58,008 nt of DNA from Pseudomonadota bacterium (GCA_018672825.1 JABHUE010000051.1:1-58008), one strand, 5' to 3'; numbered from the stretch's first letter, positions 45,242-54,294 are shown. Translations and numbers: made by a program. The notes: a model not told the origin generated them from the sequence alone.

Positions 45242-45637
45242 ATGGAAAGTCCTTTACTCAAATTAAATCAGTCGGAATGGGAAGCACTTTGTGATGGATG
45301 CGCACGATGTTGTCTCGTTAAACTGGAGGATGAAGATACCGGTGAAGTGGTCTATACCGATGTGGCCTGTCGATATCTGGACCAGGAAACCTCTCGCTGT
45401 ACAGTTTACGCCAATCGGAGCACAATGAACCCGGATTGTGTCACGCTGACTAAATCAAACCTATCGATCCTGAACGTCATGCCGTCTTCCTGCGCATATC
45501 GACGCGCTCATCACCGATTATCAGTTGTTCTTGACGCTACAGCTCTTCGAGTCAGTGGACGAGTGATTTCAGAAGAAGTCGTGACCGACGATGAACTCGA
45601 GGATCATATCGTCGACTGGATTAGTGTTGACGAATAA
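45242..45637 (+). CDS. YcgN/UPF0260-like cysteine-cluster protein
   Basis: About 131 residues from the ATG at 45242 (MESPLLKLNQSEWEALCDGC); the longer frame begins inside the divergent transporter gene and is not convincing. Eight Cys are visible, in CDGCARCC, DVACRYLD, SRCTVY, PDCVTL and SSCAYR. This is the UPF0260/YkgJ-type cysteine-rich domain, thought to bind a metal. The protein stands alone and its function is unknown in the family. Confidence 0.85.
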   Translation: MESPLLKLNQSEWEALCDGCARCCLVKLEDEDTGEVVYTDVACRYLDQETSRCTVYANRSTMNPDCVTLTKSNLSILNVMPSSCAYRRAHHRLSVVLDATALRVSGRVISEEVVTDDELEDHIVDWISVDE

Positions 45638-45708
45638 AGGCAAGAATTCGGCGCTCAGGCGATAACCGTAACCTACAACGACTAACCTTTGCGATCGAAT
45701 AAACGATA

Positions 45709-46620
45709 CTATTCACAGTCCATGTCCGCGAGCGCTTTAATATGGTCGGGGCCCAATCCACAGCACCCGCCCAATAATCTGACCCCGTTTTTGACCCAGG
45801 TGTTGGCCTCAACAACGAGATCCTCTGGCGAAATGACGTCAACAAAATTCCAATTTGGCATGGTAAAAAAACCGGACTCTGGATAAATGCCAATAGGCCC
45901 ACTCCAGTATTGACGGACAATCTCAAACGCTCGATCAATATCAGGAATCTGCGTATGCATGATATTGACTATATCAACCGGGTAGCTTGATATCCGTTTC
46001 ACTATTTCTTCAAAACTACAATCCGCGTAGCTGGCAGTCGCTAATTTAGTATGCCCCTGATGTGTTCTCGCACTCACACCAATCCAGACCGGCAGACCAA
46101 GACCGATGACGGCATCAGCAACAGCCTCTGACAGTTCAACGCGTTCACACATCTCAAGCGCGAGGATATCGACTCCAGATTCGGCAAGAACTTCTGCTTG
46201 CTCACGGGCAGCTTGGCCCACCACTTCTGGTGAACACCAATTAGGATTTGAATCTGATGTCCACTCACAGATTGAACCCACGATGGCCACCGGCGAACGC
46301 GCGACACGCTCTCGCGCCTGCTTCGCAAGATCAACCGCGATCGAATTAATTTTTCGGACTTCACTACCCAATCCTCCCGGTTCCAGCATATGACGCGCAG
46401 TTGAGAACGTGTTGGTCAAGATGGCCTCTGCGCCAGCTTGAATAAATGCTTCGTGGGCAGATCGAACGGCATCTGGATGAGTCAACATTGCTCTCCCACT
46501 CCAGACTCTGTCGTCCATTGGCACCCCATTGCGCTCAAGAGCAGTCCCCATACCGCCATCGAGAATAATGGGCCGTCCTTCACCCTTTAGCCGGTCAACG
46601 ACCCAATTGGCATCAATCAT
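45709..46620 (-). CDS. Homocysteine S-methyltransferase-family protein with altered zinc-ligand motif
   Basis: A 303-residue barrel protein of the MmuM/BHMT family: ILDGGMGTALERNG, LTNTFSTARHMLE and C-terminal GGCCGLGPDHI with zinc ligands Cys286 and Cys287. The third ligand is normally Cys in a G-x-N-C-T motif; here the aligned segment is NIMHTQIPD, placing His222 at that site. Zn could still be bound by Cys2His, or the enzyme may have changed function. It overlaps the PhyH stop by four bases and lies downstream of dddP, suggesting an S-methyl or sulfonium donor. Confidence 0.87.
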   Translation of the reverse strand: MIDANWVVDRLKGEGRPIILDGGMGTALERNGVPMDDRVWSGRAMLTHPDAVRSAHEAFIQAGAEAILTNTFSTARHMLEPGGLGSEVRKINSIAVDLAKQARERVARSPVAIVGSICEWTSDSNPNWCSPEVVGQAAREQAEVLAESGVDILALEMCERVELSEAVADAVIGLGLPVWIGVSARTHQGHTKLATASYADCSFEEIVKRISSYPVDIVNIMHTQIPDIDRAFEIVRQYWSGPIGIYPESGFFTMPNWNFVDVISPEDLVVEANTWVKNGVRLLGGCCGLGPDHIKALADMDCE

Positions 46621-47477
46621 TTGCAGTCTTCACCACGCTGGCGACTCCATGCGAGCGGCATCAAGGAACAGTCTATTGCGGCCCCTGGCTTCTGCCCAAG
46701 GTCAATGAGAAAGTCAGATGCCTCTTTTGTCCATTCACCCCGCGGTGAAAAAATAACATCGTCCGCCCCAAAACGTAAGGTCAGTCGACGCTGCGTTTTT
46801 TTTGCCGGCGCGCCTTTATTGGTCACGCTATGTAAGGTTCGAAAATCAAAAACCAGGCAGTCCCCCACACCCACGTCCCACGACAAGAGATCATAATCAC
46901 TTAGATGGCTATCAATATCAGGCACCGTTGAATAGCGTTCGCCTTCGCACCTGAACGGCACATTCTTGCTGAACTCAGGCGCGACAAATAACTGATTCCA
47001 TCGGTGAGAGCCCCGTACAAAGGTTAACCCATCCTCAACAGGGGCGGCCTCCAGCGGGAACCAGACAATACATAAGGATCCCTCAAAATCAAAGTAGGGT
47101 TCATCATGGTGCCAGGGCGCACCGCTGCAAGATCCAGCCTCCCGCATAAACCAGTTATCCATCACCATGTGAACATGCTCCGTCTGCATCAGCGTGCCGG
47201 CGACTTCAGCCAGAGGAGAATTGAAAATCAGATCAGACAGCGGCGGCGTATGCGGCCATGTCCAATATTCAAAAACATATCGATTCGCGTTCTCGGTTTC
47301 GGAGTGATCCCGGAAAAACTGACCTGGCTGCTGACAATTTTGCTCAATACTCTGCCGCGCCAGATCGACATAATGATCGTCGATGACATTTCGAAGACAG
47401 ATAACGCCATCCTCTCGATACTGGCTAATGGCTTCAGTCGAGACATGAGGTGAATTAAAAATTGCGCTACTGAGCAT
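46617..47477 (-). CDS. Phytanoyl-CoA dioxygenase (PhyH)-family oxygenase
   Basis: A 286-residue oxygenase. Iron motif HHD in APWHHDEPYF, distal His in DFRTLHSVTN, cosubstrate Arg in TQRRLTLRFGADDV. Similar in layout to the PhyH at 41591 but not a close copy. Its ATG lies 51 bp after the dddP stop, with a strong hairpin between; its stop overlaps the methyltransferase start by four bases. The context points to a methylated sulfur or nitrogen compound. Confidence 0.9.
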   Translation of the reverse strand: MLSSAIFNSPHVSTEAISQYREDGVICLRNVIDDHYVDLARQSIEQNCQQPGQFFRDHSETENANRYVFEYWTWPHTPPLSDLIFNSPLAEVAGTLMQTEHVHMVMDNWFMREAGSCSGAPWHHDEPYFDFEGSLCIVWFPLEAAPVEDGLTFVRGSHRWNQLFVAPEFSKNVPFRCEGERYSTVPDIDSHLSDYDLLSWDVGVGDCLVFDFRTLHSVTNKGAPAKKTQRRLTLRFGADDVIFSPRGEWTKEASDFLIDLGQKPGAAIDCSLMPLAWSRQRGEDCK

Positions 47478-47502
47478 CCACTAATTCCATGAAATCTCAC
47501 CA

Positions 47503-47540
47503 CATTGGGTCTAGGCGTTGCACAACGCCTAGACCCAATG
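47503..47540 (-). terminator. Perfect 18-bp inverted repeat across the dddP stop codon
   Basis: Arms 47503-47520 and 47523-47540 are exact inverse complements with a 2-base spacer. On the minus strand the first arm begins inside the last codons of dddP and covers its TAG stop. No T run follows, so it is not a standard terminator; it could be a processing or stabilising hairpin, or a bidirectional stop. Confidence 0.7.
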
Positions 47541-48770
47541 CTCCTCAAGCGGATAGCTTGTCAACTGCTCGTGTCCGTCTGCCGTGATGAGCACCTGTTC
47601 TTCTAATTTAACGCACTCCTTCCCACCTTCAGTGCCGATGAGGGCCTCAACGCAGACCACCATACCTTCTTCAAATACGCCGTCATAACCCACGGCATCG
47701 TAGTCTTGTGGATAGTAAATAGCCGGCGCCTCATCACATAGCCCCACCCCATGCATCGCCACGCCATAACGACCCGCAATAAACTCATCGGCCATCGGGT
47801 GCAATTTTTCAGTGAGTTCACGGTAGCCCAGGCCGGGCTTTAATAACTCCATATTCCGCTTGATCTGCTCGTAAGCCGCTGCGTACAGCCGTTTTTGTTC
47901 GTCATCGGGCTCGGCATCACAAATCCAGGAACGAGACATATCACAACAGTAACCATAAGGTCCTACGAGGTCTGTATCAAAACTCACCATATCGCCCTTT
48001 TCAATAGGTCGCATCGAACACTCCCTGAACCACGGGTTTGTGCGAGGTCCGGAGGACAGTAATCTCGTCTCAATCCACTCACCTCCTCCCGCAATATTGC
48101 CACGGTGCAGTTCTGCCCAAAGCGCATTCTCGGTAATCCCGGGCCTCAACGCTTCTCGCATTTGCTGGACCGCATCCTCACAAACAGAGATTGATTCACG
48201 CATAAGGGCGATCTCCCCCACGCTTTTTATCTCTCGCGCAACCTCCATGACCGTAAACCCATCATGCACTTCGTAACCGAGCGACTCCATCTCCTGAACG
48301 CCTACTGGCGCCAACCGATCAATTGCAATTCGACGGTTACTGCCACTGTGCTCTCTAATAATCGAGTCCATCGCAACAGCCCACTCTTTGGCTTTTTCTG
48401 CAACGGTGGGTCCCGCGCTCATATAAAAAAATGTAACTGGCTTTTCAATACGTGCAATGCCCGGCAACCCCTCAGAGAGAAGCGACTTGCCGCCATACTC
48501 AAAAATAATTGCGCCTGAATTTGCGGGCACATACACATAACGCGCCTCATTATGTGAGCACCAGATCTGCATGTTGGTCGAGTCAGTTGCATACCGGGTA
48601 TTGAGTTGGTCATACAAGATAATGCCGGCAAGATCCTGGCGCACTAATTCGTCCTGAATTCGTTTTAAGCGATAACGCCTGACGTCGTCCAGGTCAGTCG
48701 GCGGGGTCACATATTCCATTGCACCATGTTGCCGCACCGTCATTAATTCATTTGCACTTAGGATATTCAC
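47529..48770 (-). CDS. dddP: DMSP lyase DddP (M24 peptidase fold)
   Basis: A 413-residue enzyme that should cleave dimethylsulfoniopropionate to dimethyl sulfide and acrylate. It follows DddP closely: NTRYATDSTNMQIW, GGEWIETRLLSSGPRTNPWF, SFDTDLVGPYGYC, MHGVGLCDEAP and KLEEQVLI. Metal ligands are Asp265, Asp267, Asp277, His340, Glu375 and Glu390; catalytic Tyr335 and Asp346 hold the same spacing to the metal His as in characterised DddP (-5 and +6). Length is slightly below the usual ~440, from a shorter N-terminus. A generic Xaa-Pro peptidase is less likely given these motifs. Confidence 0.9.
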   Translation of the reverse strand: MNILSANELMTVRQHGAMEYVTPPTDLDDVRRYRLKRIQDELVRQDLAGIILYDQLNTRYATDSTNMQIWCSHNEARYVYVPANSGAIIFEYGGKSLLSEGLPGIARIEKPVTFFYMSAGPTVAEKAKEWAVAMDSIIREHSGSNRRIAIDRLAPVGVQEMESLGYEVHDGFTVMEVAREIKSVGEIALMRESISVCEDAVQQMREALRPGITENALWAELHRGNIAGGGEWIETRLLSSGPRTNPWFRECSMRPIEKGDMVSFDTDLVGPYGYCCDMSRSWICDAEPDDEQKRLYAAAYEQIKRNMELLKPGLGYRELTEKLHPMADEFIAGRYGVAMHGVGLCDEAPAIYYPQDYDAVGYDGVFEEGMVVCVEALIGTEGGKECVKLEEQVLITADGHEQLTSYPLEEHWV

Positions 48771-48938
48771 TATGACTACCTCCCTGAAACAGGATTAGGG
48801 CACGTACACCGAGACACGTGCGTGTTGCCAATCAATCATTAAGCATCAAGTTCGAATGCGTTTATAAAATAAACATATCGGTTAGTCGGCTCTGGCATAT
48901 ACGTTGATGCGACACGTTTATGGATTGATGCGAAATAT

Positions 48939-49634
48939 TTACAGTAATTGCTCATGTACAAACGAAAACTCATAGCCCCGTTCCGATATATCCAAAATCC
49001 GGTAGCCATTATCCCGAAGGCTCTGAATTAGATCTAAAAATTGGTCGAATCCGATATCTGGGTAGTTGTAGTGAAACTCCACCAGCAATTGGCCAGGAAA
49101 AATCCCGGATGACATCATATCGGGCAATGCCTGCATTTCTGCACCTTCGATATCCATCTTCAGGAGATCAATACCCCGATGGTCAAATGCCTTGCAAAGT
49201 GTGGCTAATCGTCTCACCTCGCAAGCAACTGACCTGACGCCAGGCGGGATCACTGCTCCAGATCGATAGTTAAATTTGTAAGCCCGATTAGGCTCAATAA
49301 AATCAATCTCTCCATCGCGATCCGAAAGACCTAAGGGGAAAAAATTGAAATTGCCAGGAAGATCTTGCTGACGGATCCATTCAACTGTGCGCGGCGTTGG
49401 ATCAAACGCGTAAACAAGCACACCATGATGGGCAATCATTTCGAGGTCCCAGCGTATATTATTGCCCACGCCCGCTGAATAAACGACTGATTCCTTGGGT
49501 AAGAGATGAGGCGCGATCGTCCAGAACCCGGACCGTGCGCCGTAGGCCACAGATGAAATATCCAGGTCAATTTTTATGTTGGCCTTTGCAAGGCGCCTAT
49601 GCCTTAGTCGCTGTTTTATTTTTTTGAAAGCCAC
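48939..49634 (-). CDS. FkbM-family SAM methyltransferase
   Basis: A 231-residue methyltransferase with SAM-binding VVYSAGVGNNIRWDLEM and the FkbM hallmark LLKMDIEGAEMQALPDM. The N-terminal ~30 residues are basic (MAFKKIKQRLRHRRLAKANI). FkbM proteins O-methylate sugars, polyketides or lipids. It lies 17 bp after the MaoC-like stop and ends the MoxR-VWA-MaoC-FkbM gene string. Substrate unknown. Confidence 0.88.
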   Translation of the reverse strand: MAFKKIKQRLRHRRLAKANIKIDLDISSVAYGARSGFWTIAPHLLPKESVVYSAGVGNNIRWDLEMIAHHGVLVYAFDPTPRTVEWIRQQDLPGNFNFFPLGLSDRDGEIDFIEPNRAYKFNYRSGAVIPPGVRSVACEVRRLATLCKAFDHRGIDLLKMDIEGAEMQALPDMMSSGIFPGQLLVEFHYNYPDIGFDQFLDLIQSLRDNGYRILDISERGYEFSFVHEQLL

Positions 49635-49651
49635 GAATCGATCGTTTTAAT

Positions 49652-50128
49652 CTAGTTGGAATCACCCAGCATATGCAGCGTCAACCATCGTGCTGCCAGA
49701 GCCGGCTTTTCAACTCCCTTGATTTCTACGTGCACATCATAGGTCAGCAGCCACTGGGCCGAATGGCGCTCCACGGCCTCAGCCAACCAAAATCGGGCGC
49801 GAACAGATGCCCCGCTAGGTACAGGCTGAATAAAACGCAACTTATCAAATCCATAGTTAATGCTGACTTTTGCATTCTCAATAGCAAGACATGCTTCATA
49901 AGCAAAGCTTGGCAACATCGAGGCAATCAAAAAGCCATGCGCAATCGTGCCCTCAAAGCCGGCCTCTGATGACGCGCGTTCTGCGTCCAGATGGATAAAT
50001 TGAAAATCATTCGTGCAATCGGCAAATGCCGAAATGCGCGATTGATCAATCTCCGCCCAATCTGAAACGCCCGTTTCTCGACCCACCCAGTCACCCAGGT
50101 TAAACGCAGAAACTTGATCGATCGGCAT
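49652..50128 (-). CDS. MaoC-like hot-dog dehydratase
   Basis: A 158-residue single hot-dog domain. The hydratase-2 motif is DCTNDFQFIHLDAERA with the catalytic Asp and His, followed by the FEGTIAHGFL helix. MaoC proteins hydrate enoyl-CoA or act on beta-methylmalyl-CoA-type thioesters. It starts 14 bp after the VWA gene stop. Possible link to acrylate or short-chain acyl-CoA from DMSP breakdown, which is inference only. Confidence 0.88.
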   Translation of the reverse strand: MPIDQVSAFNLGDWVGRETGVSDWAEIDQSRISAFADCTNDFQFIHLDAERASSEAGFEGTIAHGFLIASMLPSFAYEACLAIENAKVSINYGFDKLRFIQPVPSGASVRARFWLAEAVERHSAQWLLTYDVHVEIKGVEKPALAARWLTLHMLGDSN

Positions 50129-50142
50129 ACTGCAGTAATCGA

Positions 50143-51318
50143 TTAACTGGCAAGATAGCGAACACCGCTATCGAGACCTTCGAGCGTTAACGGATACATG
50201 TGATCCTCAACCAATTCCTGAATAAGGCCAATTGACTGTGTGTAGCCCCAATGTGCTCTGGGAGTCGGATTCAACCAGATCACTTTTTCAAAGTTTTCCA
50301 ACAGACGAGTCATCCAGGTAACGCCAGACTCCCGATTCATGTATTCCATGCTCCCACCAACGCTGACGACTTCATAAGGCGCCATCGAAGCGTCTCCTAC
50401 GATGATCACCTTGTAGTCGCGCTGGTAAGTGTTCAAAATTTCCCAGGTTGGGATGGTCTCCGTACGTCGCCGCTGATTATCACGCCAAAAAAAATCGTAA
50501 AAAAAATTATGAAAATAAAAATAATCTAGATGCTTGAACTCGGCTCTTGCCGCAGAAAATAACTCCTCACAGGTTTTGACGTAGGGATACATTGATCCGC
50601 CCACATCAAAAAATACCAGGACTTTCACCGCATTGTGACGCTCAGGTACCATCTGGATATCGAGCAACCCGGCATTTCTGGCCGTTGATCTAATGGTGCC
50701 ATCCAAGTCCAGTTCCTCGTTGGCGCCGCTTCTGGCAAATCTCCGCAAACGTCTAAGCGCCATCTTGATACTTCGCGTACCGATTGCAGCGGAGTCATCA
50801 AGATTCTGGAATTGCCGCTCTTCCCAAACCTTAACGGCTCGCTGGTTTCGACTTTCACCCCCAATCCGAATACCCTCAGGATGATAGCCGCTATGCCCAA
50901 ACGGCGACGTGCCGCCGGTTCCGATCCATTTGCTACCACCTGAATGCCGCTTCTCCTGCTCCTCAAGGCGCTGACGAAATGTATCTAGCAATTCCTCCAG
51001 ACTCCCCAAGGATTCAATCTTTGCCTTATCTTCCTCACTTAAATATTTTTCAACCGCAGCGCGCAGCCATTCTTCGGGGATCAATGCATTAATAACATCA
51101 TCAATAGATTCCATCTCGTTGAACCAGGCTGAGAATGCCCGATCAAAACGATCAAAGTACTTCTCATCCTTTACAAGGCAGGTTCGCGACAGCAGATAAA
51201 AATCATCAACAGAAGCAAACGCGATTCTCGCGTTTAATGCTTCGAGCATAATTAAGTATTCCTTAATAGACACCGGAATCCCGGTGTTCTTGAGGGTCTG
51301 AAAAAAGCTGATCAGCAA
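50143..51318 (-). CDS. VWA-domain protein partnered with MoxR ATPase
   Basis: A 391-residue protein with an N-terminal CoxE-like helical part and a C-terminal von Willebrand A domain. The MIDAS motif is FFDVGGSMYPY (D-x-G-x-S), with later metal-site residues in the IVGDASMAP segment. With the adjacent MoxR ATPase it forms a chaperone pair of the CbbQ/CbbO or NorQ/NorD kind, which activates or inserts metals into a target enzyme. The pair starts 17 bp apart. No obvious target is adjacent except the MaoC and FkbM genes. Confidence 0.87.
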   Translation of the reverse strand: MLISFFQTLKNTGIPVSIKEYLIMLEALNARIAFASVDDFYLLSRTCLVKDEKYFDRFDRAFSAWFNEMESIDDVINALIPEEWLRAAVEKYLSEEDKAKIESLGSLEELLDTFRQRLEEQEKRHSGGSKWIGTGGTSPFGHSGYHPEGIRIGGESRNQRAVKVWEERQFQNLDDSAAIGTRSIKMALRRLRRFARSGANEELDLDGTIRSTARNAGLLDIQMVPERHNAVKVLVFFDVGGSMYPYVKTCEELFSAARAEFKHLDYFYFHNFFYDFFWRDNQRRRTETIPTWEILNTYQRDYKVIIVGDASMAPYEVVSVGGSMEYMNRESGVTWMTRLLENFEKVIWLNPTPRAHWGYTQSIGLIQELVEDHMYPLTLEGLDSGVRYLAS

Positions 51319-51335
51319 AACGATAGTCCCCGAAT

Positions 51336-52199
51336 CTAGCTTGATGGACGCTCGCGGCGCGCCATAAATGCCAAGCGCTGCAGCATATGCACATCTTGTT
51401 CATTTTTAAGCAGCGCCCCATACAGCGGCGGAATTGCGTTATTCGGATCACGCGATTTAAGAATCTCGTCAGGGATATCATCGGCCATCAGCAGTTTCAG
51501 CCAGTCAATCAGTTCTGACGTTGAAGGTTTTTTCTTAAGTCCCGGAATCTCTCGAACCTCGAAAAAAACTTCAAGGGCTTCTTGAATCAAATTTTTCCGG
51601 ATATCCGGATAGTGAACCTCCACGATCTTTTCCATTGTCGTTTTGTCTGGAAACGATATAAAGTGAAAAAAACAACGTCTCAAAAATGCGTCGGGCAATT
51701 CCTTCTCATTATTACTCGTAATGACCACGATGGGTCGCTGTTTAGCGACAATCATCTCGCCCGTCTCATAAACAAAAAATTCCATTCGATCAAGTTCAAG
51801 CAGGAGATCATTTGGAAATTCAATGTCTGCTTTGTCAATCTCATCAATTAATAGCACCGATTGCTCTTCGGACGTAAAGGCCTCCCACAGTTTTCCCGGG
51901 CGAATATAGTTCTCGATCGCTTCCACTCGGTTATCACCAAGTTGGGAATCTCTCAATCTTGATACAGCATCGTATTCGTATAGTCCCTGCTGCGCCTTAC
52001 TCGTTGATTTAATGTGCCAGCGAATCAATGGCTTCCCGAGAGACTCGGCGATCTCCTCGGCAAGCATGGTTTTGCCAGTACCTGGTTCTCCCTTTATCAA
52101 AAGAGGTCTCTCAAGCGTAACGGCAGCATTAACCGCCATTGAAAGATCTTCCGTCGCGACGTAACGCTCTGTCCCGTTAAAACTCATTTTTTGCTCCAA
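51336..52199 (-). CDS. MoxR-family AAA+ ATPase
   Basis: A 287-residue AAA+ protein. Walker A is GEPGTGKTML (about 37-46), Walker B is VLLIDEIDKAD, sensor 1 VITSNNEKELPDAFLRRC and the Arg finger follows in that stretch. MoxR ATPases work with VWA proteins on metalloenzyme maturation. It is first in the minus-strand string MoxR-VWA-MaoC-FkbM. Confidence 0.93.
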   Translation of the reverse strand: MEQKMSFNGTERYVATEDLSMAVNAAVTLERPLLIKGEPGTGKTMLAEEIAESLGKPLIRWHIKSTSKAQQGLYEYDAVSRLRDSQLGDNRVEAIENYIRPGKLWEAFTSEEQSVLLIDEIDKADIEFPNDLLLELDRMEFFVYETGEMIVAKQRPIVVITSNNEKELPDAFLRRCFFHFISFPDKTTMEKIVEVHYPDIRKNLIQEALEVFFEVREIPGLKKKPSTSELIDWLKLLMADDIPDEILKSRDPNNAIPPLYGALLKNEQDVHMLQRLAFMARRERPSS

Positions 52200-52384
52200 T
52201 TCAGTTCAGCGGCGATGATATCAATATTTGGTGTACCGCCGAATACATCCGGACGGGCCCTGACCCGGCTGATCCCCTCCCGCATCGATAATCACTAAAT
52301 CAACCCGTTCGGGTGTCATCTTTCAGAGTGCTTTTGGTTGAATTTAAGGCAAAATACCCGATCTTTCTTTGACTGGATTTTTTC

Positions 52385-53002
52385 ATGCTAAAAATCTTCG
52401 CCGCGCCATCGAGTATCGCGCTTGCGTCTGTCCTCCTTCTCGAGGAGGTCGAGGCTGACTACGAACTGGCTGTGCTCGATTTTTCGAAAGGTCAACAACG
52501 TGAACTTGCTTATCAGACCGTCAACCCAAAAGGACGCGTACCCGCACTTATCACTCAAGATGGCGTCCTGACAGAGACACCCGCGATTCTGGTCTACATT
52601 GCGCAACGTTATGGGCCGGGTTCGATGATTGGCGCGAACGAACCATTTGCCTTTGCGAAAATTCAGGAATTGAACAGTTACCTCGCCTCCACCGTACATG
52701 TCGCCCACGCGCATCGGTTCCGGGGCGCAAGATGGACTGATGACCCGCACGCGCTTGAGGCCATGACCAAAAAAGTGCCTGAGACAATGGCAGCCGCCGT
52801 TAGCCTGATAGAAGAACACTTTTTTGTTGGCCCATGGGTTACCGGTGATGCGTACACCATATGTGACCCTTATCTTTTCACGCTATGCTCTTGGCTTGAA
52901 GGCGATGGGGTCGATACGCAAGCATTTCCAAAATTACTCGCACACCGGGAAAAAATGCTCTCCCGACCTGCAACACAGGCCGCGATAAAGCGACTCGGCT
53001 GA
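52385..53002 (+). CDS. Glutathione S-transferase family protein
   Basis: A 205-residue GST. N-terminal thioredoxin-like domain with FAAPSSIALASVLLLEE, cis-Pro in NPKGRVPALI, glutathione-contact ETPAI and YIAQRYGP; C-terminal helical domain follows. Ser9 or Ser10 is in the catalytic position of beta-class-like members. It starts the plus-strand string that continues with a class V aminotransferase. Substrate unknown. Confidence 0.92.
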   Translation: MLKIFAAPSSIALASVLLLEEVEADYELAVLDFSKGQQRELAYQTVNPKGRVPALITQDGVLTETPAILVYIAQRYGPGSMIGANEPFAFAKIQELNSYLASTVHVAHAHRFRGARWTDDPHALEAMTKKVPETMAAAVSLIEEHFFVGPWVTGDAYTICDPYLFTLCSWLEGDGVDTQAFPKLLAHREKMLSRPATQAAIKRLG

Positions 53003-53043
53003 GCCGGCTAAAAAACGCAAATCAATGATTGGAAAAACTAACA

Positions 53044-54294
53044 ATGTTTAAAGCTGAATTACTGCAAGAGATACGGGATCGTTTTCATCACGTTGATCAA
53101 TGCCCCTATCAGGGGTCTCGTATCTTTTTTGAAAATGCGGGCGGCTCTCTGACGCTGAAATCCGTTGTGGAGGTCAGCGCGCATTTCGCCTCCATTCCGG
53201 ATAACCAGGGTCGGGACAACCCCGCCAGCCGGGAACTGGTCCGCGTCATTAATAAAGCACGCGAAGACATGATGACCTTCTTTGGCGTCTCTGAGGGTGT
53301 GGTGTTTACCGGGGAAAGCGGAACTGAGCTTCTTTTTCGCTTGGTGCGCGCTGCAATCTTCGGTTCGGCAGAAGGTGGCAATGTCATCGGCAGTACGCTT
53401 GAGCATCCGGCAACCGCTAGCGCCCGCAGTCAATGGTCTCCTGTCGCCGGAAAAGAAAATATCAGCATTGCCCATGATAAAGATCAGGCAATGGTCACCG
53501 CTGAACACTACCTTGAGCATGTAACTGCGGAAACGCGAGTCGCGACCATTATTCAGACAAGTCCCGTCGTCGGTATGGCAGTAGATGTCAAAAAAATTGC
53601 TAAGGCCATCAGATCAAAATCGCCAGACTGTTTCATTATTGTGGATAGTATCCAACACGCGGCTCATGGCGTTATGGATATTGGCGCAATCGGCGTCGAC
53701 GGCTGCGCCGTATCAGGATACAAAGTGTTTTCACGTCACAACTATGGGGTCGCCTGGGTCTCCCCTCGACTCAGCACACTTCGTCACGAAAAATTGGACG
53801 GTACCGCTGATAACTTTTGGGAATTAGGGACTCGGGATACCAGCGCTTTCGCAACATTCAGCGAAGTCGTGAATTACCTTGAATGGTTAGGCAGTCAACT
53901 GACAGAGTCAACCGATCAAAGAACCCGGCTTGAAACAGCGGGTCACGCTATGGCAGAGCAAGAGCAGCATCTCGTTGATGTTGCGATTAACGGCGCGGAA
54001 GGACGGACCGGCATCCGTGATTTGCCTGGCGCATTTATTCTGGGCGGCGCTGATAATCCTCATCGAGAGGGCCTTGTTTCCTATGCCTTTGCCAATAAAC
54101 CTTCTGTCGAAGTGGTCTCGGAATTAAACGAACGCGGGATCAGAACCCATCTCAGAAAAGCCGACTATTTCTCGGGAAGTGTACTGACCCCACTTGATAT
54201 GGACAGCTGCATTCGAACCTCTTTTTGTCACTACAATTCAAAAGAAGAAGTATTGATGCTACTTGATGCGCTAAATGAGATTATTAGTGCTTAA
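53044..54294 (+). CDS. Class V aminotransferase (cysteine-desulfurase-like fold)
   Basis: About 416 residues from the ATG at 53044 (a TTG five codons upstream is also open). PLP region: ENAGGSLTLKSVV, DSIQHAAHGVMDIGAIG and the Lys candidate SGYKVFSRHNYG. C-terminal RTHLRKADYFSG and RTSFCHYNSKEE resemble SufS/CsdA-like proteins. It may transaminate, desulfurate or lyse an amino acid; no catalytic Cys loop of a true desulfurase is evident. The DUF1330 gene follows after 29 bp. Confidence 0.88.
   Translation: MFKAELLQEIRDRFHHVDQCPYQGSRIFFENAGGSLTLKSVVEVSAHFASIPDNQGRDNPASRELVRVINKAREDMMTFFGVSEGVVFTGESGTELLFRLVRAAIFGSAEGGNVIGSTLEHPATASARSQWSPVAGKENISIAHDKDQAMVTAEHYLEHVTAETRVATIIQTSPVVGMAVDVKKIAKAIRSKSPDCFIIVDSIQHAAHGVMDIGAIGVDGCAVSGYKVFSRHNYGVAWVSPRLSTLRHEKLDGTADNFWELGTRDTSAFATFSEVVNYLEWLGSQLTESTDQRTRLETAGHAMAEQEQHLVDVAINGAEGRTGIRDLPGAFILGGADNPHREGLVSYAFANKPSVEVVSELNERGIRTHLRKADYFSGSVLTPLDMDSCIRTSFCHYNSKEEVLMLLDALNEIISA

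Noticed and set aside
47529-48770. Generic Xaa-Pro aminopeptidase
   Set aside because: DddP-specific motifs and the Tyr and Asp at -5 and +6 of the metal His are all present.
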